Positions 1 through 7,559 of a stretch of 11,775 bases of DNA are shown here, piece by piece. The notes under the pieces are model-generated. The model did no database searches, was not told where the DNA came from, and saw only the letters and a program-made list of their open reading frames with translations. A program made the translations under genes and the position numbers. How positions within the stretch are numbered: the stretch's first letter is position 1; each line of letters starts with the position of its first letter. The stretch lies in NCBI GenBank assembly GCA_002315195.1, contig DCGD01000013.1, positions 1 to 11,775 on the forward strand, given 5' to 3'. The stretch comes from Prevotellaceae bacterium UBA1787. Lineage in GTDB: Bacteria > Bacteroidota > Bacteroidia > Bacteroidales > Bacteroidaceae.

Positions 1-1587
1 CGTGTTATCCTGATTGGTAAACTGATACTTGAATTTCCAATTAAAACTCTTGGGCAACCCTGACGTGTTGTCGTAATTCAAGCCAAGGATTCCGGCATGA
101 TGTTGCGCTGTCGTGCGCCGGTGATTTATCCATACGTAACCATGGGAATCAAACAAAATCTTATCAAAGGTAGGATAACCCTTGAGAGAGGCGAAATAGT
201 ATGATTTCCAACCGCCTTTTGCAGTCTTGATTCTCAGGATTGTGTCAACTTGGTTGTTCATCATCCATAGATTGCCTTGTGTGTCGTAACTGAGTCCGGT
301 AACGCGGGTGAAGAGGCGCGGATTCTTGTCTTGGGGCAGAATGGTTGACAATGGAGAATTGCCACTGTCATAGTGTTTGTAATATTGAAAGTTTCGATAC
401 TCATACAATCCACCATTGGCACTTGAGGCAAAATGGTGCGATGGGTCATTGGGGTCTTGAACAAGGGAAGTAATATCGATATAACGAATTCCTGTTTTTT
501 GGGAAACGCTATCCTCTTTGAAACTTAACCAACTGCCGTTTTCAAACAGCATGATGGTCGCATCATTGACAATGCCCGTATAATTCAAGTCACCACCTGC
601 TATGAGCAATCTGCCCGTTGAAGTATAACTTAGATGATATGGCAAATTACGTATGGGACTGTTTGGAACGACAGGTGTGCCGACTGATGACAAAGAATCG
701 TTTTTCACTTCATAGCATAAAAGCCCTTTCATGCCGCAACTCGCCCAAAAATATTCACCGTCATACGAAACACTCTTGAACGCATTGGGTTGTTTGTATG
801 TAGAAACTTTTTCGTCTTTATCAATCACGCATATCTGAGAATCATTGAAAGTCACGATGTTTTCGCCACAAATTTGATAGGAAGGATAATTTCCTGAAAC
901 AATGGAAGTAAGTTTGGCAGTATTAAGGTCTATGCGAAAGATACCACTGCCCGCCCTGATGTACAATTGCTTGTTGAATGCAAAGATATAACCGAAAATA
1001 CCCGTTGACAGGCATTTCCAATTGCTCACGTCCAACAAGTTCTTTTTTGTATCGCCTACAAAAAGTCCGTCCGACGTTGAAGCGTAAATGTTTTTTCCGA
1101 CCTCGGTGCAACTGTTCACTTTTCTTCCGAGATTGTAGGTGTTTGAAAATTCCCGGTGTTCCATATTGACAACCATGACATGATTGCCAACTGCCAAATA
1201 TGCGTTGCGTCCACTTACGGTGATGCTGTTGATGGTCTTGTCTGTCAAGGTACTGCTCTTGAACTCCGCCATGTTCGTAATGCTGTCATTGACACCCAAG
1301 ACATCAATGTTATTGTCCGAATAAACCAAGAGAAACGCCTCTTCTTCCTCGTTGTATATCATCTGACTGATATCTGTACCGCTCAATCCTGAAGGTTTGG
1401 AAAAGGTCTTCACCATTGTTTCACCCGAACGATAGGTAAAGACACTTCCTGAAGCCAATGAATAGACCTTCCCTTCAACTGCATGATTGTATGTGTTGTT
1501 ATGATAAGACATGTATGCGGTCCAATCACGTGCATGCATGGAACATACAAAAACAATGCACGACAAAATGACAAATGTTCTCTTCAT
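1..1587 (-). CDS. PorZ-like secreted beta-propeller protein (C-terminal part missing)
   Basis: The frame is open from the ATG at 1587 to the window edge: 529 codons with no stop, so the 3' end lies outside. The N-terminus (MKRTFVILSCIVFVCSMHA, then RDW) is a typical signal peptide, probably cut after Ala19, so the product should be exported. What follows is a run of beta-strand-rich repeats with motifs of two-component-regulator-type propeller blades, such as 'GLSGTDISQM', 'DNNIDVLG', 'GNLWMMNN' and 'GYVWINH'. The opening 'WTAYMSYHN' and 'YNLGRKV' segments resemble the N-terminal propeller of PorZ. In Porphyromonas gingivalis PorZ (about 776 residues, two propellers plus a C-terminal sorting domain) is a surface part of the type IX secretion system that supplies anionic LPS to the sortase. 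If the length is similar, about 250 residues are missing here, including any sorting domain. The gene starts 71 bp after rdgB; a weak TACCTTTA box lies in that gap, so it may be co-transcribed or have its own weak promoter. The propeller and secretion calls are firm; the PorZ role is inferred. Confidence 0.82.
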   Translation of the reverse strand, partial: MKRTFVILSCIVFVCSMHARDWTAYMSYHNNTYNHAVEGKVYSLASGSVFTYRSGETMVKTFSKPSGLSGTDISQMIYNEEEEAFLLVYSDNNIDVLGVNDSITNMAEFKSSTLTDKTINSITVSGRNAYLAVGNHVMVVNMEHREFSNTYNLGRKVNSCTEVGKNIYASTSDGLFVGDTKKNLLDVSNWKCLSTGIFGYIFAFNKQLYIRAGSGIFRIDLNTAKLTSIVSGNYPSYQICGENIVTFNDSQICVIDKDEKVSTYKQPNAFKSVSYDGEYFWASCGMKGLLCYEVKNDSLSSVGTPVVPNSPIRNLPYHLSYTSTGRLLIAGGDLNYTGIVNDATIMLFENGSWLSFKEDSVSQKTGIRYIDITSLVQDPNDPSHHFASSANGGLYEYRNFQYYKHYDSGNSPLSTILPQDKNPRLFTRVTGLSYDTQGNLWMMNNQVDTILRIKTAKGGWKSYYFASLKGYPTFDKILFDSHGYVWINHRRTTAQHHAGILGLNYDNTSGLPKSFNWKFKYQFTNQDNT

Positions 1588-1658
1588 GACAATGGTATTA
1601 AGTTTTTCGGATATAAGACAAGATTTTGTATTAGTAAAGGTAAGAAAGAACCTTTCAA

Positions 1659-2264
1659 CTAAGAACTTTCATTCTGTTCTTTTGAAACAAAATATTGTGC
1701 AAGAGCCTTCACCGCGCGGGCCCTATGGCTGATTTTGTTTTTTCGCTCCTCACCCATTTCAGCGAAAGTCTGTCCAAATTCGGCTATGGAGAAAACCGGG
1801 TCGTAACCGAACCCCTTTGTACCAAGACGTTCAGTCGTAATCACACCTTCAACCCTTCCGGTAAAAACATGCTCTTCGCCATTTTCAATCAATGCGATAA
1901 CCGTGCGGAACGCAGCCCTTCGGTTTTTCTCACCTTTCATCACCTCGAGCAGTTTATACATATTGGCCAATGGATTCTGATCCTCTCCGGCAAAGCGCGC
2001 CGTATGGACGCCGGGTCCCCCGTTCAATGCCTCCACCTCAAGTCCGGTATCATCGGCAAAGCAATCCATTCCACATCGGTCATACACAAAATGCGCCTTT
2101 ATCAAGGCATTTCCTTCCAACGTATCCGCCGTTTCGGGAATGTCGCCCTCAAGATGAATATCCTTCAAACTAAGTATTTCAGCATAGTCCGACATGATTT
2201 CACGGATCTCGTGCAACTTATGTAGATTGTTTGTCGCAAAAACCAATTTTTTCTTTGTTTCCAT
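1659..2264 (-). CDS. rdgB: Non-canonical purine NTP pyrophosphatase, RdgB/HAM1 family
   Basis: This 201-residue cytosolic enzyme hydrolyses dITP, ITP and XTP to the monophosphate and pyrophosphate, keeping deaminated purines out of DNA and RNA. The family signatures are all present: the N-terminal substrate-binding TNNLHK (residues 11-16), the catalytic and metal-binding ADDTGLEV (70-77), GGPGVHTARFAG (82-93), GFGYDPVF (151-158) and SHRARA (179-184). Length matches the family norm of about 195-205. The reading frame is open further upstream, to 2399, but that part overlaps the glycosyltransferase gene and has no family similarity. The ATG at 2264 (METKKKLVFATNN) puts the first beta-strand exactly where the family starts. 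It begins 22 bp after the glycosyltransferase stop codon, in an A-rich leader without a clear Shine-Dalgarno site, so it is probably transcribed with the yitT and glycosyltransferase genes. No key residue is missing. Confidence 0.96.
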   Translation of the reverse strand: METKKKLVFATNNLHKLHEIREIMSDYAEILSLKDIHLEGDIPETADTLEGNALIKAHFVYDRCGMDCFADDTGLEVEALNGGPGVHTARFAGEDQNPLANMYKLLEVMKGEKNRRAAFRTVIALIENGEEHVFTGRVEGVITTERLGTKGFGYDPVFSIAEFGQTFAEMGEERKNKISHRARAVKALAQYFVSKEQNESS

Positions 2265-2286
2265 ATAGGTGCGTTTGTTATTTGTA

Positions 2287-3096
2287 TTATTTTGAAACAA
2301 TTTCGAACGGTACATTGCCAAGTTCGGCGGCCGTATCTGAAAAAGAAGAGTAGTAACTTCCCAAAATATGTTTCGTCTGCGATAGCGACCAAAGGTCAAT
2401 CACAGCATCCTTAATGCCCTGATACTTGTCACGTCTCAATTCTATGTTGCGGGAGATAAGACGCCCTCCGTACCGCTTTCGTAAAAAATCCCTTACGTTG
2501 TCATCATCTGTGCATAGGAAGATTCGATCGGCCTTTCCCCGTTCCAACATCGCATCGATGCGTTCACGGAAAAGGGTCAATGGACTATGCAGAATGGCCT
2601 TCCGATTGTCTGAACGTCGGATATGCACGCCAAGGGTATTTTTCGTGAAATTCGATACCACATCATCAATTCGTTCCTTAATGAACGGCAAAGGCACGAA
2701 TACCTGACTGACCATTGCGGATGGATAGGGAGACAATGCATAACAAGTATTCACATACATACTGGGGTATTTCTCCAAAAGTGAAGCAAAAGCCATATCA
2801 GAAGAAGGCCTGAAACAACGTTCCTCGTGAGAAAACTTGAATAATCGCATTAAATACGGCAAAAACAAATTGTCCTTAGTAGCCGGCGTGTCCATAAGTG
2901 AACCTTTCTCCATGGTCACACACGATGCTTGCAATGGTTCAAAGAGTTCATCAAACCGTGCCTGGCAATCCCATGCCGGTTGCCAGGCAATGCGTACTTG
3001 CGTCTGTGTTTGCAACGCAAATTGAACAACAGACGTCACAACGCGCATACGATTGCCCAAGCCGGAAATAGGCACAACGGTCACACCAATTTTCAT
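2287..3096 (-). CDS. Fucosyltransferase-like glycosyltransferase (GT-B type)
   Basis: This 269-residue protein has no signal peptide or membrane segment, so it is probably cytoplasmic or peripheral on the inner membrane. Three blocks point to the fold shared by alpha-1,2/1,6- and O-fucosyltransferases: a glycine-rich N-terminal loop GLGNRMR (residues 12-18), the nucleotide-sugar motif HIRRSD (158-163, the HxRR motif of GDP-fucose enzymes), and FLCTDDD (193-199) followed by LWSLSQTKHILGSYYSSFS (235-253). In this family the arginine of HxRR binds the GDP phosphate. The donor is therefore probably GDP-fucose, but neither donor nor acceptor can be read from sequence. The ATG (3094-3096) overlaps the TGA of yitT (3093-3095) in an ATGA arrangement, which suggests translational coupling. 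The next gene, rdgB, starts 22 bp downstream. There is no polysaccharide cluster around it; the only surface-related neighbour is the porZ-like gene. The fold is fairly secure; the exact GT family (GT11, GT23, GT65 or an unassigned one) is open. Confidence 0.75.
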   Translation of the reverse strand: MKIGVTVVPISGLGNRMRVVTSVVQFALQTQTQVRIAWQPAWDCQARFDELFEPLQASCVTMEKGSLMDTPATKDNLFLPYLMRLFKFSHEERCFRPSSDMAFASLLEKYPSMYVNTCYALSPYPSAMVSQVFVPLPFIKERIDDVVSNFTKNTLGVHIRRSDNRKAILHSPLTLFRERIDAMLERGKADRIFLCTDDDNVRDFLRKRYGGRLISRNIELRRDKYQGIKDAVIDLWSLSQTKHILGSYYSSFSDTAAELGNVPFEIVSK

Positions 3097-3980
3097 TTTC
3101 CCTTGATTTTATCGAAACCATTGCCAAAAACACCTGCCACCTTCGCCTGCGACACGAAAGCCTTTGGGTCTATGGTACGAATGATGTTGAATATATGGTT
3201 GCTCTCCCTGCGACGGCACAACACCACCAGCACTTTCACGGTATTTCTTGTGTAATAACCACTGCCATCAAGTATGGTAACGCCTCGACCCGTCCTGGCG
3301 ATTTCATGCGCAATGTATTCATATTCCTTGGAGAAAATCATGAATTGAACGGACTGCCGCACCATGTTCAGGAAATTGTCAAGGGCGGTTGTCTCTATTA
3401 CCATTGTGCAAAAACCAAATATCAACAGTTCGACATTATGAAATACCAAATAACCGGAACTTATGATAAGTATATCTGCAAAGAGAATAGCCTGACCAAG
3501 ACTTGTGTCGCGGTACTTGTTGACAATGGCGGCTATGATGTCAGTTCCTCCCGTACTTCCGTTGTTCAGGAACACGATGCCGATGCCTATACCCTCCAAC
3601 ACGGCACCAACAACACAAGACATGAAACTTTGGTCGCCAAGTATCTTAGGAAAAGTTCCATCCGTATTCATCGTGTAGTTTTGCATGACGGTAAGCAGGA
3701 TTGTCATCGTGACGACGGCATAGATGGTGTTTACCATGAATTTCAGTCCCAAAATACGAAACGCCAACAACAACAGAAAAATGTTGACCACAAAGTATGT
3801 AACCTGAACAGGAATTCCTGTGGCATAGAAAATAACAGCGCCAAGACCGGTGACACCACCGGTGGTTATGCTGTAAGGAAGATGAAAACAGACAAAACCA
3901 ACCACATACATGGCAATGCCTATCGTCATGAACAAAAAATCTTTAATCTGTCGTCTTACAACCATTGCATGCAATACCAT
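3093..3980 (-). CDS. yitT: YitT family integral membrane protein (DUF161 + DUF2179)
   Basis: This 295-residue protein has the two-part build of the YitT family. An N-terminal membrane domain has about five or six hydrophobic segments (roughly residues 15-33, 55-76, 83-100, 120-138, 163-180 and 183-198). It carries the family's glycine-rich signatures ITTGGVTGLG (38-47) and GSTGGTDIIA (141-150). A soluble C-terminal DUF2179 domain follows (about 208-290), with GRGVTILDGSGYY (231-243). Transport functions have been suggested for the family, but no substrate is established, so none is given. An ATG at 3980 is preferred over the in-frame ATG at 3965 because AGAAAGG at 3988-3994 lies 7 nt upstream of it, one of the few good Shine-Dalgarno-like sites in the window. 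The gene heads the group yitT, glycosyltransferase, rdgB and overlaps the second gene by 4 bp. Confidence 0.92.
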   Translation of the reverse strand: MVLHAMVVRRQIKDFLFMTIGIAMYVVGFVCFHLPYSITTGGVTGLGAVIFYATGIPVQVTYFVVNIFLLLLAFRILGLKFMVNTIYAVVTMTILLTVMQNYTMNTDGTFPKILGDQSFMSCVVGAVLEGIGIGIVFLNNGSTGGTDIIAAIVNKYRDTSLGQAILFADILIISSGYLVFHNVELLIFGFCTMVIETTALDNFLNMVRQSVQFMIFSKEYEYIAHEIARTGRGVTILDGSGYYTRNTVKVLVVLCRRRESNHIFNIIRTIDPKAFVSQAKVAGVFGNGFDKIKGK

Positions 3981-4349
3981 AATCTAACCTTTCTATTGAG
4001 TTATATTCAACATTATTCGGCATGACGGGAGGCTTTTGTAAAAGCAAACATAGTCGCACTTTCTGCTTACTGGTTTCTCCTTACTCTTATTGGTGGTTAA
4101 AAACAAATTCTATCAAATTGGTTTCTTTTCTGACAGTGTTAATCATAATTTCAGCCGTTTCATCGGTAAAGTTCGCAAGTCCCTTGCAAGAATTCAAGCA
4201 ATGTCGGTTCTTGAAAAGAGAAGAACGACGACAACGAGGCGAAAAAGAATTTCTTTGACAACAAGACCGAATTGGACCGGACAAACGTCATTTATGCACC
4301 CAAAACTTCCAAGAATTGTTTCTAACCACTACTCTAAATCATCGCCAAC
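3981..4349. other. 369-bp intergenic region between leuS and yitT
   Basis: No convincing gene is seen here. The right half follows the leuS stop and contains no strong GC-rich hairpin with a T-run, so leuS termination is not explained. A small hairpin, GCAAG-TCC-CTTGC, sits at 4175-4187. A 65-codon minus-strand frame (4087-4284) needs a TTG start and has no recognised similarity. The left end holds the yitT Shine-Dalgarno site and a candidate promoter box. Confidence 0.6.
4045..4052 (-). promoter_or_regulatory. Candidate -7 promoter box of the yitT operon
   Basis: The minus strand reads TATGTTTG here, a full match to the Bacteroidetes -7 consensus TAnnTTTG. It would start transcription near 4038 and give a leader of about 58 nt before yitT. 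No TTTG box is found at the expected -33 position. A short inverted repeat, GCTTT-TACA-AAAGC, overlaps the box and the likely start. This is a match by motif only and could be chance in AT-rich DNA. Confidence 0.4.
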
Positions 4350-7187
4350 TTATTTGACGACGATATTTATGATGCGATGTGGAACAACGATGACTTTCAC
4401 AATCCGTTTTCCATCCAAATATTTAGCGGCTGCCTCCGCCTCGAGTGCTGCCTTCTCAACGTCTTCCTTGGAAGCGGTTGTCGGCATATTCAGCGTGAAG
4501 CGCATCTTTCCATTGAATGACACGCTGATGGTTTCATTGCTCTCCACAAGATATTTCTCGTCATATTCAGGCCATGCGGCATCGCACACCGTCGTTTCAT
4601 TGCCCAGTTGCTGCCACAACTCTTCTGCAATGTGTGGGGCGAATGGCGCAAGCAGACACACCAGGTCGGACAGAACACCTCTGTCATTGCATTTCTGCTG
4701 GGCAAGTTCACTGACACAAATCATGAAAGCGGAAATGGACGTATTGTAGGAGAAAACCTCCACATCCTGACTTACCTTGCGTATCAACTTATGAATGCTC
4801 TTGAGGTTGTCTGCCGTCGCCGTGCCTTCTTTGGGAAGAAACTCATTGTTGCGGTTCCAAAAAAGGTTCCACACTTTCCGTAGGAAACGAGCGCAACCAT
4901 CTATGCCGTTGCTGTCCCAAGGCTTGCTCATGTTGACGGGTCCGAGGAACATTTCATAAAGACGCAGGGTGTCCGCACCATATCTGTCCACGATGTAATC
5001 GGGATTGACTACATTGTACATGCTCTTGGACATCTTTTCAACCGCCCAACCACACACGTACTTACCATCCTCAAGCACAAACTCCGCATCGTTGTATTCC
5101 GGACGCCAAGCCTTGAAAGCCTCAACATCCAGTATGTCGTTGCTGACGATGTTCACATCCACGTGAATAGGGGTCACATCATATTGTTCTTTCAAACCCA
5201 GCGAAACGTACTTGTTGGTACCCTGAATACGATAGACGAAATTACTTCGGCCCTGTATCATTCCCTGGTTTACCAATTTTTTGAATGGTTCATCCTCGCA
5301 ACTGTAACCATAGTCATACAGAAATTTGTTCCAAAATCGTGAATAAATCAAGTGTCCGGTTGCATGTTCCGTACCACCGACATAGAGGTCCACGCCGCGC
5401 CAGTAACCATCCGCCTCGGGACTTACCAAAGACTTGGCGTTGTGGGCATCCATATAGCGCAAATAATAGGCGGACGAACCGGCAAATCCGGGCATCGTGT
5501 TCAACTCAAGCGGGAAGATGGTCTTTTGATCGATGCGGCTGTTGTCTGTTACACAGTTGTTGACCGTATCCCATGCCCACCGGGTTGCGTTTCCCAATGG
5601 TGGCTCGCCCGTTTCGGTAGGAAGAAAACGCTCCACCTCCGGCAATTCAAGCGGAAGACAATCTTCGGGAATCATGTGAGGAATGTCACCGTCGTAATAT
5701 ACGGGAAACGGTTCACCCCAATAACGCTGGCGACTGAAAATGGCGTCACGCAAACGGTAGTTCACTTTCACGCGTCCCAACTGATGTTCACTCACGTATT
5801 TCTTCGTAGCGGCAATGGCTTCCTTGATGGTCAGGCCATTTAGAGAGAAATCTATATAAGGCGTTTTATCGTTGCGGGGAGAATTGCATACAATACCTTC
5901 CTTGGCGTCAAAACTCTCCTCACTCACATCACAACCTTCCACCAAGGGAACGATAGGCAGATTGAATGTCTTTGCAAAAGCATAGTCGCGGCTATCGTGT
6001 GCGGGAACTGCCATAATGGCACCTGTTCCATAACCAGCGAGCACGTAATCACTCACCCATACCGGGACAGCATCACCCGTAAAAGGATTGATGGCGTATG
6101 AACCGGTAAACACACCCGTTTTCTCATTCTGCATCATGCGTTCGCGCTCCGTTCGTTTCTTCGTTCGGTCAACGTATGCCTTTACCGCCTCCATCTGCTC
6201 AGTTGTGGTCAGTTCCTCCACCAACTCACTCTCCGGAGCAAGAACCATGAACGTGACACCAAACATTGTGTCGGCACGGGTGGTAAAGATAGTAAACGTC
6301 TTGTCGCTGTCCTTTACTTTGAACACCACCTCGGTTCCCTCGCTTCTTCCAATCCAATTGCGCTGGGTATCCTTGATGGAATCCGTCCAATCGATTTTGT
6401 CCAAACCATCCAACAGACGACCTGCATAAGCAGAGACACGCAGACACCACTGCTTCATCTTCTTTTGAACGACAGGATAGCCGCCTCTTACACTGAGTCC
6501 CTCCACGACCTCATCGTTTGCAAGCACCGTACCCAACTTCGGGCACCAGTTCACCACCATGTCACCAAGGTAGGCGATGCGATAGTTCATCAACAACTTC
6601 TGTCGGGCATTCTCATCCATGGCTTTCCATTCAGCGGCGGTAAACTGCAAGTCTTCCGACTGGGCTACGTCCAAACCTTCCGTTCCCTGCACCTCGAAAT
6701 AGTCTGTGAGTTGGCTGATGGGACAGGCTTTCCGCGTCTTGTTGCAATAGAAACTGTCAAACATCTTTTGGAAAGCCCACTGGGTCCAATGATAGTAATC
6801 CGGCATACAGGTACGCACTTCGCGGTCCCAATCAAAAGAAAAACCAATCTTGTCCAGTTGCTCACGATAGCGGCTGATGTTCTGCTCCGTTGTTACAGCC
6901 GGATGCTGTCCTGTCTGAATGGCATACTGCTCCGCTGGCAATCCGTAGGCATCATATCCCATGGGATTCAGGACATTGTAGCCTTTCATGCGCTTGTAAC
7001 GCGCATAGATGTCAGAAGCGATGTAGCCTAAAGGATGACCCACATGCAATCCCGCTCCTGAAGGGTATGGGAACATATTCAGCACATAGTACTTTTTCTT
7101 GTTTTCGTCAATTTCTACCTTATAAGTCTTATTCTCCGCCCATTTCCGGCGCCATTTCTTCTCAATGTCTCTGAAATTGTATTCCAT
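4350..7187 (-). CDS. leuS: Leucyl-tRNA synthetase
   Basis: This 945-residue class I aminoacyl-tRNA synthetase charges tRNA-Leu in the cytosol. The catalytic Rossmann fold shows the HIGH-type motif as HVGH (residues 48-51, in [12 protein letters not shown]) and the KMSKS loop intact at 718-722. The CP1 editing domain lies at about 230-440 and keeps the threonine-rich TTRADTMFG (302-310) and [15 protein letters not shown] (387-401, with Asp398 and Asp401), so proofreading of mischarged isoleucine or norvaline should be active. [18 protein letters not shown] (601-618) is the conserved catalytic-core segment. The anticodon-binding domain follows (about 770-880), then a C-terminal domain ending at 945. 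The protein is longer than the 860 residues of E. coli LeuS; extra sequence lies at about 150-215 and in the leucine-specific region before KMSKS (about 645-715), as is usual in Bacteroidetes. The ATG at 7187 fits the family start ([12 protein letters not shown]). It has its own promoter upstream and a terminator-bounded efflux unit behind it, so it starts a transcription unit. Confidence 0.98.
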   Translation of the reverse strand: MEYNFRDIEKKWRRKWAENKTYKVEIDENKKKYYVLNMFPYPSGAGLHVGHPLGYIASDIYARYKRMKGYNVLNPMGYDAYGLPAEQYAIQTGQHPAVTTEQNISRYREQLDKIGFSFDWDREVRTCMPDYYHWTQWAFQKMFDSFYCNKTRKACPISQLTDYFEVQGTEGLDVAQSEDLQFTAAEWKAMDENARQKLLMNYRIAYLGDMVVNWCPKLGTVLANDEVVEGLSVRGGYPVVQKKMKQWCLRVSAYAGRLLDGLDKIDWTDSIKDTQRNWIGRSEGTEVVFKVKDSDKTFTIFTTRADTMFGVTFMVLAPESELVEELTTTEQMEAVKAYVDRTKKRTERERMMQNEKTGVFTGSYAINPFTGDAVPVWVSDYVLAGYGTGAIMAVPAHDSRDYAFAKTFNLPIVPLVEGCDVSEESFDAKEGIVCNSPRNDKTPYIDFSLNGLTIKEAIAATKKYVSEHQLGRVKVNYRLRDAIFSRQRYWGEPFPVYYDGDIPHMIPEDCLPLELPEVERFLPTETGEPPLGNATRWAWDTVNNCVTDNSRIDQKTIFPLELNTMPGFAGSSAYYLRYMDAHNAKSLVSPEADGYWRGVDLYVGGTEHATGHLIYSRFWNKFLYDYGYSCEDEPFKKLVNQGMIQGRSNFVYRIQGTNKYVSLGLKEQYDVTPIHVDVNIVSNDILDVEAFKAWRPEYNDAEFVLEDGKYVCGWAVEKMSKSMYNVVNPDYIVDRYGADTLRLYEMFLGPVNMSKPWDSNGIDGCARFLRKVWNLFWNRNNEFLPKEGTATADNLKSIHKLIRKVSQDVEVFSYNTSISAFMICVSELAQQKCNDRGVLSDLVCLLAPFAPHIAEELWQQLGNETTVCDAAWPEYDEKYLVESNETISVSFNGKMRFTLNMPTTASKEDVEKAALEAEAAAKYLDGKRIVKVIVVPHRIINIVVK

Positions 7188-7223
7188 CGTATATTGTATT
7201 ATTTTTTAGTCTATCTATGGGTG

Positions 7224-7251
7224 CAAAGTTACGAAAATAGTCATGAGCAAA
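7224..7251 (-). promoter_or_regulatory. Proximal leuS promoter (Bacteroidetes type)
   Basis: On the minus strand TAACTTTG (7224-7231) matches the -7 consensus TAnnTTTG in full, and TTTG (7248-7251) is the -33 element. They are 16 nt apart, slightly short of the usual spacing. Transcription would start near 7217, giving a leader of about 30 nt, A/T-rich and without a Shine-Dalgarno site, which is normal for the phylum. Confidence 0.7.
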
Positions 7252-7283
7252 GACACCATAATATAAAAAAGATGTCTCATGAC
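7240..7283. repeat. 8-bp perfect inverted repeat straddling the leuS -33 box
   Basis: GTCATGAG at 7240-7247 is mirrored by CTCATGAC at 7276-7283, with a 28-nt A-rich spacer. One arm fills most of the space between the -33 and -7 elements and the other lies upstream of -33. The centre of each arm, TCATGA, is itself a palindrome, so this could be two operator sites 36 bp apart rather than one large hairpin. Nothing in the window identifies a regulator. Confidence 0.5.
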
Positions 7284-7290
7284 ATTGTCG

Positions 7291-7318
7291 GTTGGCACTT
7301 TCTTCTCATACTGCCAAC
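7291..7318. repeat. 7-bp perfect inverted repeat upstream of leuS
   Basis: GTTGGCA (7291-7297) and TGCCAAC (7312-7318) are perfect reverse complements with a 14-nt spacer. The repeat is upstream of the proximal leuS promoter. It would form a stem-loop in RNA only if transcription began further upstream, for example at the box at 7363-7370. It could otherwise be a protein-binding site, or chance. Confidence 0.4.
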
Positions 7319-7362
7319 TAAACGAAAAAAACGCATGGTAATGATTTGTCAATTCCTGATTT

Positions 7363-7370
7363 CAAAGGTA
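7363..7370 (-). promoter_or_regulatory. Possible distal leuS promoter box
   Basis: The minus strand reads TACCTTTG, a full match to TAnnTTTG. No clear TTTG lies at the -33 distance. If used, transcription would start near 7356 and give a leader of about 170 nt containing both inverted repeats. The support is weak because one degenerate 8-mer is easy to find by chance. Confidence 0.3.
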
Positions 7371-7496
7371 GCATGAAACTGTACTTTGTCACAGGTGAAT
7401 TATCAATCCAAGACCATTTTTGGAAGTTTTCCGACCGTTCCAAACTCACAAAATGAAAACCTATGGACACAATGCAGATAATCGCCATAACAACAA

Positions 7497-7532
7497 GTCA
7501 GCCTTTCTTGGGTTGCTCCCAGAAAGGCTGAC
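7497..7532 (-). terminator. Hairpin terminator of the efflux unit
   Basis: GTCAGCCTTTCT (7497-7508) pairs perfectly with AGAAAGGCTGAC (7521-7532), and the stem extends inward by GGG/CCC past one unpaired T. This is the strongest hairpin in the window. It begins 27 nt after the stop codon of the outer-membrane efflux gene. On the minus strand the stem is followed by TTGTTGTTAT, a moderate rather than pure T-tract. Position and stem strength support factor-independent termination. Confidence 0.82.
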
Positions 7533-7559
7533 AATTAAAGTTGAAATGCAAAGAATTGA

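Larger units (their letters stand above)
7188..7559. other. 372-bp leuS upstream region
   Basis: No gene is seen in this stretch. From left to right it holds a leuS leader of about 30 nt, the proximal leuS promoter, two perfect inverted repeats, a second possible promoter box, and the terminator of the efflux genes. The part between about 7372 and 7496 shows nothing I can name. A 60-codon plus-strand frame (7194-7376) crosses the promoter and repeats and has no protein-like character. Confidence 0.7.

Noticed and set aside
1695..2225. 176-codon plus-strand open frame opposite rdgB
   Set aside because: It lies fully inside rdgB on the other strand, where all family motifs are intact. It shows no protein-like pattern or ribosome site.
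2265..2399. N-terminal extension of RdgB by 45 residues
   Set aside because: The extension overlaps the end of the glycosyltransferase gene, is basic and unlike the family, and the ATG at 2264 fits the conserved first strand.
3195..4025. 276-codon plus-strand open frame opposite yitT
   Set aside because: It mirrors a well-supported membrane protein gene, is rich in His, Asn and Gln as expected of the complement of such a gene, and has no recognisable domain.
4009..4049. 12-codon minus-strand frame in the yitT leader, a possible leader peptide
   Set aside because: It overlaps the candidate -7 box itself, so it would not be on the transcript, and it has no ribosome site close by.
4090..4749. 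219-codon plus-strand frame over the leuS 3' end and gap
   Set aside because: Most of it is antisense to leuS, and it is serine/threonine/arginine-rich low-information sequence without a domain.
6465..7031. 188-codon plus-strand frame within leuS
   Set aside because: It is fully antisense to the catalytic part of leuS and has no family similarity.
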